Of a stretch of 64,000 nt of DNA, positions 42,252 through 50,636 are shown one piece after another (position 1 is the stretch's first letter; each line of letters begins with the position of its first letter). The notes below the pieces were generated by a model. That model did no database searches and was not told the origin of the DNA. It saw only the letters and a list, made by a program, of their open reading frames with translations. Source of the stretch: Amycolatopsis sp. CA-126428 (GTDB lineage: Bacteria; Actinomycetota; Actinomycetes; Mycobacteriales; Pseudonocardiaceae). The stretch is from positions 153,156 to 217,155 of the forward strand of contig NZ_PPHF01000123.1 of NCBI RefSeq assembly GCF_002904335.1. The letters are read 5' to 3'. A program made the translations under genes and the position numbers.

Positions 42252-43434
42252 GGCGCGCACCGGCCGCTATCTCGCCGGGGGTCTCGCGCTTCTCGTGCTG
42301 GCTCTCGGGGTGGCCGGCTGGCTGGCCGGGTGGCACCTCGGCGCGGACAGCGCCGTGTACCGCGCGGGCGCGTTGACCCTGCTGCACGGCGACCCGCTCT
42401 ACACGCGGGACGTGCTGACCGCGCTGCCGGACTGGGTGCGCCTGCCGTTCACCTACACCCCGGCCGCCGCACCGCTGTTCCTGCCGCTCGCGCTCGTGCC
42501 GTCCGGGCTGGTCTGGGGCGTGATCGCGGTTTTGTCGGTGGTCGGTCTTATGGTCGTCATCACGGTGGTTTCGTCGTCGCCGGGGGGTGCACCGCTTCTG
42601 GGAAGAAGCCGGTGGGCGCTGCCGGCGGGAACGGCCATCGCGCTGGCGCTGGAACCGGTGTGGAAGACGCTGTTCCTGGGCCAGATCAACTTGATACTGA
42701 TGGCGTTCGTGGTGCTGGACGTCCTGGTGCTCTCCCTGCGCGGGTCGCGATGGGCGGGTGTGCTGATCGGCGTGGCGGCGGCGATCAAGCTGACCCCGCT
42801 GATCTTCGTGCCGCACCTGTTCTTCACGGGCCGGTGGAAGGACGGGCTGCGGGCCCTGGGCACGTTCGTGGCGCTGGAAGCGGCGATGTTCGCGGTCATC
42901 CCGGTCGACGCGATGCGGTTCTGGCGGGATTCGGCGACCGATCCGAGCCGGGTCGGGTCGGTGCACTGGATCTTCAACCAATCGCTCAACGGGCTGGTCA
43001 ACCGGGCGTCGGCGCTGGCGCCCTGGTCGCTGGCGGTGGCGGTCGGCGTGGCGGCGGTGCTGGCCGTGCCGGCGGTGTGGCTGGTGGTGCGGCTGCACCG
43101 GCGTGGTGAGGAGGCGGCCGCGTTGCTGGTCACGGCGTTCTACGGGCTGTTGCTGTCGCCCGTGTCGTGGTCGCACCACTGGGTCTGGTGCGTGCCGTTG
43201 ATCACGCTGCTGCTGGTGAAGGCGCGGTGGTGGGCCGCGGCGGCGGTCGCGGTGCTGTTCGTCTCGCAGATCGTGATGCTGGTGCCCAACGGCGGTGACC
43301 GGGAGTTCGGCTGGGGCCTGGGCTGGTCGGTCCTCGGCAACGGCTACGTGCTCGCGGCGATCGCGGGGATCCTCGGCCTCGCGGCGCGTGAGCTACGGCT
43401 GGTCCGGCGGCCGGCCGGCCTGGTGACCGTTTAG
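42226..43434 (+). CDS. GT87-family mannosyltransferase, second copy
   Basis: 402 residues, about 10 helices, same motifs as the upstream enzyme: GADSAVYRAGALTLLHGDPLYT, PFTYTPAAAPLFLPLA, FLGQINLILMAFVVLDVL and SPVSWSHHWVWCVPL. The two proteins align along their whole length, so they arose by tandem duplication. Its ATG lies inside the 3' end of the first gene, and its stop is 13 nt before purK, so all may share a transcript. Confidence 0.85.
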   Translation: MSTSKPASEARTGRYLAGGLALLVLALGVAGWLAGWHLGADSAVYRAGALTLLHGDPLYTRDVLTALPDWVRLPFTYTPAAAPLFLPLALVPSGLVWGVIAVLSVVGLMVVITVVSSSPGGAPLLGRSRWALPAGTAIALALEPVWKTLFLGQINLILMAFVVLDVLVLSLRGSRWAGVLIGVAAAIKLTPLIFVPHLFFTGRWKDGLRALGTFVALEAAMFAVIPVDAMRFWRDSATDPSRVGSVHWIFNQSLNGLVNRASALAPWSLAVAVGVAAVLAVPAVWLVVRLHRRGEEAAALLVTAFYGLLLSPVSWSHHWVWCVPLITLLLVKARWWAAAAVAVLFVSQIVMLVPNGGDREFGWGLGWSVLGNGYVLAAIAGILGLAARELRLVRRPAGLVTV

Positions 43435-43447
43435 GCTGATCGGCGCT

Positions 43448-44632
43448 ATGGACAAACACACCGGTCTGCCCGTCGTGGGCATGGTGGGCGGCGGCCAGCT
43501 GGCCCGGATGACCCACCAGGCGGCGATTTCCCTCGGCCAGTCCCTGCGCGTGCTCGCCGCGGGCGAGAACGAAGCCGCGGGGCTCGTCGCCGGCGACGTC
43601 ACGCTGGGGCACCACACCGATCTCGACGCGCTGCGGAAGTTCGCGGCCTCGGTCGACGTGCTCACCTTCGACCACGAGCACGTGCCGGGTGAGCACCTGC
43701 TGACGCTGGCGATGGAGGGCTTCGTCATCCGGCCCGCGCCGGCCGCGCTGGGCTTCGCGCAGAACAAGCTCGTGATGCGCGAGATGATGGCGGGCCTCGG
43801 CGTGCCGGGCCCGGCGTTCGCCGAGGTGTCCACTGTGGACGACGTGGTGGCGTTCGGCGGCGAGCACGGCTGGCCGGTGGTGCTCAAGGCGTCGACCGGC
43901 GGGTACGACGGCCGCGGCGTCTGGATGCTCGACACCGCGCAGCACGCGCGCGAAACCGTGCCGGAGCTGCTGGCCGCGGGCACGGCGCTGCTGGTGGAGG
44001 CGAAGGTGGCGATGCGGCGGGAGCTGTCCGCGCTCGTCGCCCGCTCGCCCTTCGGCCAGGGCGCGGCGTACCCGGTGGTCGAGACGGTGCAGACCGGCGG
44101 CATCAACACCGAGGTGCTCGCCCCGGCGCCGGGGCTCGACGACTCGCGGGTGCACGAGGCCCAGGACCTGGCGCTGCGGATCGCGGCGACGCTGGACGTC
44201 ACCGGGCTGCTCGCGGTCGAGCTGTTCGAGACCGACACCGGGCTGCTGGTGAACGAGCTGGCGATGCGCCCGCACAACTCCGGGCACTGGACCATGGACG
44301 GCGCGCGCACGTCGCAGTTCGAGCAGCACCTGCGGGCGGTGCTCGACTACCCGCTGGGCCGGACCGACCTGGTCGCGCCCGCCTGCGTGTCGGCGAACGT
44401 GCTGGGCGCGCCGGAGCCGCCGGAGATGAGCCCGGACGAGCGGCTGCACCACCTGTTCGCGCGGTACCCGGAAGCCCGGGTGCACCTGTACGGCAAGCAG
44501 GAGCGGCCGGGCCGCAAGCTCGGGCACGTCAACTTCACCGGCGAGCGCATGGACGACCTGCGCAACCGCGCGCTGCTGTCGGCGCACTGGCTGTCCCACG
44601 CCGTCTGGCTCGACGGCTACGAAATCCACTAG
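43448..44632 (+). CDS. purK: N5-carboxyaminoimidazole ribonucleotide synthase
   Basis: 394 residues, ATP-grasp enzyme joining AIR and bicarbonate in purine synthesis. N-terminal VGMVGGGQLARM, ATP-loop KASTGGYDGRGVW (about 140-152), metal/substrate segment LVNELAMRPHNSGHWTMDGARTS split near 265-285. Ten nt before purE, its obligate pathway partner. The order matches the conserved actinobacterial purK-purE pair. Confidence 0.96.
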   Translation: MDKHTGLPVVGMVGGGQLARMTHQAAISLGQSLRVLAAGENEAAGLVAGDVTLGHHTDLDALRKFAASVDVLTFDHEHVPGEHLLTLAMEGFVIRPAPAALGFAQNKLVMREMMAGLGVPGPAFAEVSTVDDVVAFGGEHGWPVVLKASTGGYDGRGVWMLDTAQHARETVPELLAAGTALLVEAKVAMRRELSALVARSPFGQGAAYPVVETVQTGGINTEVLAPAPGLDDSRVHEAQDLALRIAATLDVTGLLAVELFETDTGLLVNELAMRPHNSGHWTMDGARTSQFEQHLRAVLDYPLGRTDLVAPACVSANVLGAPEPPEMSPDERLHHLFARYPEARVHLYGKQERPGRKLGHVNFTGERMDDLRNRALLSAHWLSHAVWLDGYEIH

Positions 44633-44642
44633 GAGATCAGGT

Positions 44643-45140
44643 ATGGCGCCGCAGGTGGGCGTGATCATGGGCAGCGACTCGGACTGGCCGACGCTGGAGG
44701 CGGCCGGCGCGGCCCTGGACGAGTTCGGCGTCGAGTACGAGGTCGGCGTCTACTCGGCGCACCGCACCCCGCAGCGCATGCTGGACTACGCGACGTCGGC
44801 GGCGTCGCGCGGCCTTCGCGTGATCATCGCGGGGGCGGGCGGCGCGGCCCACCTGCCCGGCATGGTGGCGTCGGCGACGGTGCTGCCGGTGATCGGCGTC
44901 CCGGTGCCGCTGAAGTACCTGGACGGCCTGGATTCCCTGCTGTCGATCGTCCAGATGCCGGCGGGGGTCCCGGTGGCCACGGTCTCGGTGGGCGGCGCGC
45001 GCAACGCGGGTCTCCTGGCGGTCCGCATCCTGGCCGCGTCCGACGAGGGCCTGCGCGCGAAGATGGCGACGTTCCAGGCGGACCTGGAGAAGCTGGTCCT
45101 GGACAAGGACGCGGCCCTGCGGGAGAAGACGGGCCACTGA
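44643..45140 (+). CDS. purE: N5-carboxyaminoimidazole ribonucleotide mutase
   Basis: 165 residues, class I PurE: MGSDSDWPTL (10-19), EVGVYSAHRTPQRMLDY with the catalytic His region, and AGAGGAAHLPGMVAS. Converts the PurK product to CAIR. Class I (mutase) rather than CO2-using class II because purK is present. 107 nt separate it from the next gene. Confidence 0.96.
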   Translation: MAPQVGVIMGSDSDWPTLEAAGAALDEFGVEYEVGVYSAHRTPQRMLDYATSAASRGLRVIIAGAGGAAHLPGMVASATVLPVIGVPVPLKYLDGLDSLLSIVQMPAGVPVATVSVGGARNAGLLAVRILAASDEGLRAKMATFQADLEKLVLDKDAALREKTGH

Positions 45141-45247
45141 CCGGTCCGTTGGAGACGTCCTGTCCGGATTCGCCTCCGGCGCCCCGAAGAACCCGCTAAG
45201 GTCCTGCCTCGGTTTCCAGAGTCTTCGGGTTCTTCGAGGGGCGAGAA

Positions 45248-46711
45248 ATGGCGGATTCCCGGCCGGACGACGGCGTCGCGGTGCCCTGGCTCGCCGGGGT
45301 GGTCCTGGCGGGCATCGGCGCGGGGCTGGCCGTGGTCGCGCTGACGTTCCCCTGGATTTCGGTCCGGACCGCGCCGCGCGCATCGGCGTTCACGCTGACG
45401 GTGACGAGCATCGAGCGGCAGGGCCCGACGTTCGCGGTCCTCTTGGTGCTCGCCGCGGTGGCCGCGGTGATCGCCTTCGCGGCGGCGCGCAGGCGGGTCG
45501 GGATCCGGTGGCTGCTGGTGGTGGTGTGCGCGCCGGTGCCGGCCTTGACGGCGCTGTTCGTCGGACTGCGGGCCAATGCGGCCGACCTGGGCTCCAGGCT
45601 GCCGTCCGCCGGGCTGGACCCGGAGCGGGCCCGCCCGGACCTCCTGGTGACACCGGCCCAGGGCCTGGTGTTCTACACGACGGGCCTGCTGTGCCTCGGC
45701 CTGGGCGTGGCGATCGCGGGCGTCCCGGCGGCCACACGCATCCCGCTGGCCACGGCCCCCGGCCCGGCACCGGCACGCCGAACCCCAGCCCTCCGGCTGA
45801 CGGCGCTGGTCCTGGCGGTCCCGCTCGTGGTGCTGTCCCAGGCATTGCCCTGGTTCGAGATCAACACCACGGAGGGCGACCTCCCGGCGGTCGTCACCGG
45901 CTGGCCCGCGATCTACCGAGCGGGGCTGATCGCCACGCTGGTGTTGCTGGTGGCAACGGCCCTGACAACGGACTGGCGCCGAGCCACGCTGCGCACAACG
46001 GCCCTGTACGTATGCGGCGGCCTGTACGGCGTGCTGTTGATCAACGCATGGTTGCTGTGGGACCCGAGCGGCATCGCGGACCGAATCAGCGCCCAGCGCG
46101 ACGGGCTGGCGCTGGGCGTGGGCTACTTCGCGGCCCTGGCGGCGGTACCGCTGCTGGCGGTGGTGGTGGGAGCGCGCGTGACGGAGGAACCGGACACCGA
46201 GCCGGCGGCCTCGGAGCCTGGTGAGGAGCTGGCGACCGAGGGGCGGGCCGGGCTGGATTCGCGGGCGGAGCGGGAGTCGGAAGCGAAGCCGAAGCCGGGC
46301 GTGGAGGCGGTGGCCGAGCCCCAGGCCGGGTCGGCGCCCGGCGCGGAGCCAGCGGCCGAGGCGCAGGCTGAGCCGGAGCCGGGAGCGCGGGCCGGGTTGG
46401 CGGCATCGCCAGTGCCGGGCGCGAAGTCGGCGGAGCCCGAGCCCGAGGCTGGGTCGGTGCCTGGCGTGGAACCAGCGGCCGAGGGGCAGGCCGGGCTGGA
46501 TTCGCAGGCGGAGCTGGAGCCGGAAGCGAAGCCGAAGCCGGGCGTGGAGGCGGCGGCCGAGCCCCAGGCCGGGTCGGCGCCCGCCGTGGAGCCAGCGGCC
46601 GAGGCGCAGGCTGAGCCGAAGCAGCCCGATCCCGGGCGCAACCCCGAGCCGCAGGCCGATCCCCGTGCCACAGCCGGCGCGCGGCCGACCCAGAAAGGCT
46701 CCGAGGCGTGA
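45248..46711 (+). CDS. Four-helix membrane protein with long repetitive Glu/Pro/Ala tail
   Basis: 487 residues. Helices near 15-37, 62-80, 85-105, 135-155 and 180-200 and 220-310 in the N-terminal two-thirds, with outer loops containing WISVRTAP and WFEINTTEG; this pattern resembles tryptophan-operon-associated actinobacterial membrane proteins, but no trp gene is near. From about residue 320 to the end it is a cytoplasmic or exported repeat of units such as EPAAEAQAEPEPG and EAKPKPGVEAVAEPQAGSAP. The tail length probably varies between strains. Overlaps the next gene by 4 nt. Confidence 0.65.
   Translation: MADSRPDDGVAVPWLAGVVLAGIGAGLAVVALTFPWISVRTAPRASAFTLTVTSIERQGPTFAVLLVLAAVAAVIAFAAARRRVGIRWLLVVVCAPVPALTALFVGLRANAADLGSRLPSAGLDPERARPDLLVTPAQGLVFYTTGLLCLGLGVAIAGVPAATRIPLATAPGPAPARRTPALRLTALVLAVPLVVLSQALPWFEINTTEGDLPAVVTGWPAIYRAGLIATLVLLVATALTTDWRRATLRTTALYVCGGLYGVLLINAWLLWDPSGIADRISAQRDGLALGVGYFAALAAVPLLAVVVGARVTEEPDTEPAASEPGEELATEGRAGLDSRAERESEAKPKPGVEAVAEPQAGSAPGAEPAAEAQAEPEPGARAGLAASPVPGAKSAEPEPEAGSVPGVEPAAEGQAGLDSQAELEPEAKPKPGVEAAAEPQAGSAPAVEPAAEAQAEPKQPDPGRNPEPQADPRATAGARPTQKGSEA
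46279..46618 (+). repeat. Tandem coding repeats in the Glu/Pro/Ala tail
   Basis: Two near-identical blocks of about 96 nt, starting GAAGCGAAGCCGAAGCCG at about 46279 and again at about 46522, are separated by a looser third unit. Differences are few and mostly synonymous or Ala/Gly swaps, pointing to recent duplication by slippage or unequal crossing-over. Confidence 0.7.
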
Positions 46712-47559
46712 ACCGGAAGCGGAAACCGGTCGTAGCCGGGCGAGCGACCTCTCTTCGGCCCGCGCCGCGGCCCAACCGGGGGCTCGCCTGGTGGCGGGGG
46801 CTCGGCCGGGCGCCGAAATGGCTTCTTGCCACCGTTACTCCGCTCGTGCTGGCCGTTGCCGTGCCCGGGGTTGCTCCTCTCGTGGCCGATCGGGCTCGGG
46901 ATCTCTGCTCCGATGAGGTCCTCACCGCTCGCGGGGAGAGCTACCCGGAGCTGGTCGCCGGGCAGTACTGGGCCACCGATGCCGTGCTCAGGGAGACCGC
47001 GTCAAGCGGGGTTCTCGATGAGGTGCGGCAGCACACCCACGCGCAGCTGGGGACCTCCGGGCAGCAAGTGACCCTGGAAAGCCACCGCTCCGGGCGGATC
47101 GACCTCGAGACCATCACCGCCGTCGTCGAGGAGCGGCGTCAGCCGCTGGACGGGACGGCCTTCGTCGCCGATCCTCAAGGCAGCGAGGAAACCGCGCTCG
47201 TCGAGTTCCGGCTCGATTCCGGAGCCGGCACCGAAATCCCCGCCCTGGTTCCGGGGGACGGCAGCGGTGCGCGGCCCTACCTCTCCGACGGCAAGATCCG
47301 GTTCGTCGAACAGGGCAAGCCGGAGCACCTGGTGATCCGCGCGAAGACCGAACAGTGCTTCTGCCTCTGGCGCGTCCGCATCGAGTACTCCTACCGCGGC
47401 GGCAAGCACACCCTCGTCGTGCCGCCCGCCGGGCAGCCCGCCTTCGCGACCACCGCGTGGGGGCCGCACAAAGTCGAGTACAACATGCGCATCGAAGGCG
47501 CTCAGCGGTACGACTGCGTGGGCCAGCCCGCTGCCTGCCGGTTCAAGCCCACGTCCTAG
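46708..47559 (+). CDS. Membrane-anchored hypothetical protein
   Basis: 283 residues; GTG start overlapping the upstream stop. Basic N-terminus, one helix WLLATVTPLVLAVAVPGVAPLVA (split about 38-60), then an exported domain with three Cys (FCLWRV, YDCVGQPAACRF) and YNMRIEGAQR. Family unknown. Coupled to the repeat-tailed membrane protein, so they may form one envelope complex. Confidence 0.6.
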   Translation: MNRKRKPVVAGRATSLRPAPRPNRGLAWWRGLGRAPKWLLATVTPLVLAVAVPGVAPLVADRARDLCSDEVLTARGESYPELVAGQYWATDAVLRETASSGVLDEVRQHTHAQLGTSGQQVTLESHRSGRIDLETITAVVEERRQPLDGTAFVADPQGSEETALVEFRLDSGAGTEIPALVPGDGSGARPYLSDGKIRFVEQGKPEHLVIRAKTEQCFCLWRVRIEYSYRGGKHTLVVPPAGQPAFATTAWGPHKVEYNMRIEGAQRYDCVGQPAACRFKPTS

Positions 47560-49229
47560 CCGAGCTCGCCGATCAGCTGCTGCCGCAGCTCGCGCTTCAG
47601 CACCTTCCCCGCCGCGGACACCGGGATCTGCTCGACCACGTGCACCTCCCGCAACCGCTTGTACGGCAGCACCTTCTCGTTGACCGCGGCCATCAGGCCG
47701 TCGGCGTCCAGTAACCCACGGGGCACCACGAACGCCACCGGCAGCTCGCCGACCTCGGGGTCGGGGCGGCCGACCACCGCGGCCGCCGCGACGCCCGGCA
47801 TCGTGATGAGCAGCTCCTCGAGCTCGCGCGGGAAGACGTTGTACCCCTTGTACAGCAGCATGTCCTTCTTGCGGTCCACAATAGACAGATAACCGTCAGG
47901 ATCGAGGATGCCGATGTCGCCGGTGTGCAGCCAGCCGTCCACCAAGGCCGCCGCCGTCTCCTCGGGGCGGTTGCGGTAGCCGAGCATGATCTGCGGGCCG
48001 CGCAGGCAGACCTCGCCCCGCTCGCCCGGCGGCAGCGGGTCCTCGCCGCCCTCGGCCGGGACGATCTTGACCTCCGTGTCGAAGATCGGCAGGCCCACCG
48101 AGCCGACCTTGCGCGTGCCCGACCGGTACGTCGGCGAGATCACCGCGCCCATCGTCGCCTCGGTGAGGCCGTAGCCCTCGGTGACCACCACGTCGGGGAA
48201 GCGCGTGCGCAGTGCGTTGATCATCGCGTGGTTCATCGGCGCCGCACCCGAACCGATCGAGCAGACCGACGACAGGTCGGCGGTGTGGAACGACGGCGTC
48301 GCGAGCAGGGCCGCGAACAGCGCCGGCGCGCCGCCGATGCCGGTGATGCGGAGCCGCTCGGCGTCGGCGACGTACGCCGCCGGGTCGAAGCGCGTGTGCA
48401 GGACCATCGACGTCCCGGCGAGCACCGCCGCGTTGAGGCCGCCGATGATGCCCATCGCGTGGAACCACGGCGTCAGGTTGATCGCGACGCCGGTGCCCAG
48501 GCGCGACGGCCACTCGTCCTCGCTGCCGATCTGGTCGATCGTGACGTCGCCGCGCTCGTCGAGCGCCGGGACCGAGCCGGTGCCCCAGCAGGCGTGCTGC
48601 AGCGTGTTGACCACGACGTTGCGGTGCGACAGCCGCACGCCCTTGGACCGGCCGGTGGTGCCACCCGTGTAGGCGAGGTGGGCGAGGTCCTGGTGGATGT
48701 CGAGCTCCACGGACGGGGGAGTCTCCGGCTGCGAAGCGTGGAACGCCTCGAACTCGACGGCGTTCTCCGGCAGGTCGGCGACCGGCTGGACGACGACGGT
48801 GAACCGCGCCGGGATCCGGCCGGCGACGCTCGCCAGTGCCCCGGCGACCGGGCCGAACGTCACCACGGCGGCGGCCTCGCAGTCGGCGAGCTGGAAGGCG
48901 AGGTCGTCCGGCGGGAGCAGCGGGTTCGCCGGGCTGAAGGTGGCCCCGGCCAGCAGCGTGCCGTAGTAGGCGACCGGGAAGGCCAGGCAGTTCGGCAGGT
49001 GCAGCGCCACGACGTCGCCGCGGCCGATGCCGCGTTCGCGCAGGGCGTTGGCGAACCGGCAGGCGGCTCGGTGGGTCTCGGCGAAGGTGAGACTGCCGCC
49101 GTCGTGGGCGAAGGCGGTCCGGTCGCCCCAGCGCGCGGCACCGGCCGCCAGGATCGATCCGACGGGGACTTCGGGGTAGTCGAGGGTGGCGGGCAGACCG
49201 GGCGGCGTCGTCGGCGCGGTGATCGGCAT
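47556..49229 (-). CDS. Acyl-CoA synthetase (AMP-forming)
   Basis: 557 residues of the ANL superfamily: AMP-binding loop LAYTGGTTGRSKGVRLSHRN, A5 VTEGYGLTEATMG, A7 GWLHTGDIGILDPDGYLSI, hinge VDRKKDMLLYKGYNVFPREL and catalytic Lys in PVSAAGKVLKREL near the C-terminus. Activates a carboxylic acid as acyl-AMP and then acyl-CoA; long-chain or aromatic substrate not decidable. Divergent from the acyl-CoA dehydrogenase, with which it could act in fatty-acid breakdown. Tail-to-tail 4-nt overlap with the upstream gene. Confidence 0.9.
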   Translation of the reverse strand: MPITAPTTPPGLPATLDYPEVPVGSILAAGAARWGDRTAFAHDGGSLTFAETHRAACRFANALRERGIGRGDVVALHLPNCLAFPVAYYGTLLAGATFSPANPLLPPDDLAFQLADCEAAAVVTFGPVAGALASVAGRIPARFTVVVQPVADLPENAVEFEAFHASQPETPPSVELDIHQDLAHLAYTGGTTGRSKGVRLSHRNVVVNTLQHACWGTGSVPALDERGDVTIDQIGSEDEWPSRLGTGVAINLTPWFHAMGIIGGLNAAVLAGTSMVLHTRFDPAAYVADAERLRITGIGGAPALFAALLATPSFHTADLSSVCSIGSGAAPMNHAMINALRTRFPDVVVTEGYGLTEATMGAVISPTYRSGTRKVGSVGLPIFDTEVKIVPAEGGEDPLPPGERGEVCLRGPQIMLGYRNRPEETAAALVDGWLHTGDIGILDPDGYLSIVDRKKDMLLYKGYNVFPRELEELLITMPGVAAAAVVGRPDPEVGELPVAFVVPRGLLDADGLMAAVNEKVLPYKRLREVHVVEQIPVSAAGKVLKRELRQQLIGELG

Positions 49230-49335
49230 CACCCGACCATACGAATTCTGCGGTCAACGCCACAAGGACGACGCAGGTGAACGAGCGCTAACATCGATGG
49301 AACCCCTCCCGACGTTGCAGAGAAGGTGACCGGAA

Positions 49336-50493
49336 GTGACCGACGGCCTGTACCAGCTTGCCGAGGAGCACGAGGAGCTGCGGGCCGCGGTCCGGGCCCT
49401 GGCCGAGAAGGAGATCGCGCCGTACGCGGCGGAGGTCGACGAGAACGAGCGGTACCCGATCGAGGCGTACAACGCGCTGGTCAAGTCGGGTTTCAACGCC
49501 GTGCACATCGGTGAGGAGTACGACGGCCAGGGTGCCGACGCCGTCGGCGCCTGCATCGTGATCGAAGAGGTGGCGCGGGTCGACGCGTCCGCGTCGCTGA
49601 TCCCGGCGGTCAACAAGCTGGGGACGCAGCCGATCATCCTGTCGGCTTCGGAGGAACTTAAGAAGCTGGTGCTGCCGTCGATCGCCTCGGGGGAGGCTTC
49701 GGCGTCGTACGCGCTTTCGGAGCGCGAGGCCGGATCGGACACGGCGTCGATGCGGGCGCGGGCCCGGCTCGACGGCGACCACTGGGTGCTGAACGGGACC
49801 AAGTGCTGGATCACCAATGCGGGTGAATCGTCCTGGTACACCGTGATGGCGGTCACCGATCCGGATGCCGAAAAGAAGGCCAACGGGATTTCCGCGTTCG
49901 TCGTGCACAAGGACGACCCCGGGTTCTCGGTGGGGCCGAAGGAGAAGAAGCTCGGGATCAAGGGGTCGCCCACCCGGGAGATCTACTTCGAGAACTGCAC
50001 CATTCCGGAGGACCGGATCATCGGTGAGCCCGGGACCGGCCTCAAGACGGCGCTGCGGACGCTTGACCACACCCGGCCCACCATTGGTGCTCAGGCGCTG
50101 GGTATTGCTCAGGGGGCGCTCGATGCCGCTGTTGCTTATGTGAAGGACCGCAAGCAGTTCGGCAAGTCGATCGCCGAATTCCAGGGTGTTCAGTTCATGC
50201 TCGCCGAGATGGGGACGAAGATCGAGGCGGCTCGGCATCTGGTCTACGCCTCCGCTGCGGCTTCGGAGCGGGGGGACAAGCGGGCTGGGTTCATGGCTTC
50301 CGCTGCCAAGACTTACGCGTCCGATATTGCCATGGAAGTGACTACGGATGCTGTTCAGCTCTTCGGTGGGGCTGGGTATACGCGGGACTTCCCGGTTGAG
50401 CGGATGATGCGGGATGCGAAGATTACCCAGATCTATGAAGGCACCAACCAGATCCAGAAGGTCGTCATGGCCCGCGCCCTGCTCAAGGGCTAG
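49336..50493 (+). CDS. fadE25: Acyl-CoA dehydrogenase, 3' end replaced by an integrated element
   Basis: 385 residues, full-length FadE25-type flavoenzyme: YALSEREAGSD (FAD/substrate), KCWITNAGESSWYTVMA, KLGIKGSPT, QLFGGAGYTRDFPVERMMRDAK and catalytic base Glu368 in IYEGTNQIQ. GTG start. It follows purE-side genes as in mycobacteria. The last ~20 codons (from about 366) are C-ending while the preceding 300 nt use many T-ending codons, and an alternative end with T-ending codons lies at 63,764; the current end therefore came with the mobile element, and the protein sequence is unchanged. Confidence 0.92.
   Translation: MTDGLYQLAEEHEELRAAVRALAEKEIAPYAAEVDENERYPIEAYNALVKSGFNAVHIGEEYDGQGADAVGACIVIEEVARVDASASLIPAVNKLGTQPIILSASEELKKLVLPSIASGEASASYALSEREAGSDTASMRARARLDGDHWVLNGTKCWITNAGESSWYTVMAVTDPDAEKKANGISAFVVHKDDPGFSVGPKEKKLGIKGSPTREIYFENCTIPEDRIIGEPGTGLKTALRTLDHTRPTIGAQALGIAQGALDAAVAYVKDRKQFGKSIAEFQGVQFMLAEMGTKIEAARHLVYASAAASERGDKRAGFMASAAKTYASDIAMEVTTDAVQLFGGAGYTRDFPVERMMRDAKITQIYEGTNQIQKVVMARALLKG
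50425..50432. other. attL core (8 nt) in the acyl-CoA dehydrogenase gene
   Basis: ACCCAGAT is shared with the copy at 63756-63763. Left of it the codon is ATT (as in the host gene style), right of it TATGAAGGC (element style); at the right end the flanks are swapped: ATC before and TTATGAGGGG after. The strand switch must therefore lie within these 8 nt, a normal length for a tyrosine-recombinase overlap. It encodes Thr364-Gln365 and part of Ile366, two codons before the catalytic Glu. Confidence 0.8.
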
Positions 50494-50506
50494 ATCGATC
50501 TTGACC

Positions 50507-50558
50507 CGGTAGTTCGGGCGGTCCTGGATTTCCATGATCAGGCCGCCTCCAGGCCGTC
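50507..50558 (-). pseudogene. Relic of an integrase 3' end next to attL
   Basis: These 52 nt match the last codons and downstream sequence of the integrase gene (52416-52467) at 37 positions. On the minus strand both read ...LE-x-A-stop, TGATCATG, then a short in-frame start (MEIQDRPNYRVKID here, MNLQADTNYLTKLD there). The copy beside attL has no coding sequence before it, so it is the stump of an ancestral int whose normal place is next to the attachment site. Confidence 0.6.
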
Positions 50559-50595
50559 ATCGGCACAGGCCACCTAACGTGCACGTTCATCGCCC

Positions 50596-50634
50596 GACCG
50601 TGCGGGCTCCGTTGCTGACGGAGCCCGCACGGTC
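50596..50634 (-). terminator. Terminator hairpin, 16-bp perfect stem
   Basis: GACCGTGCGGGCTCCG pairs exactly with CGGAGCCCGCACGGTC around TTGCTGA, 2 nt beyond the stop of the DGQHR-domain gene. It should end that gene's leftward transcript and shield the acyl-CoA dehydrogenase, and may stop rightward reading from the chromosome as well. Confidence 0.85.
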
Positions 50635-50636
50635 TG

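Noticed and set aside
46279..46618. Possible CRISPR-like direct repeats
   Set aside because: Units are adjacent coding repeats in frame, too long and without unique spacers.
46086..46925. Pro/Ala-rich minus-strand frame over the repeat region
   Set aside because: Consequence of the repetitive GC-rich coding repeats on the plus strand; no start signal.
49288..50535. 415-codon minus-strand frame across attL and the acyl-CoA dehydrogenase
   Set aside because: Antisense to an intact enzyme gene; only its first codons coincide with the sequence downstream of the integrase relic.
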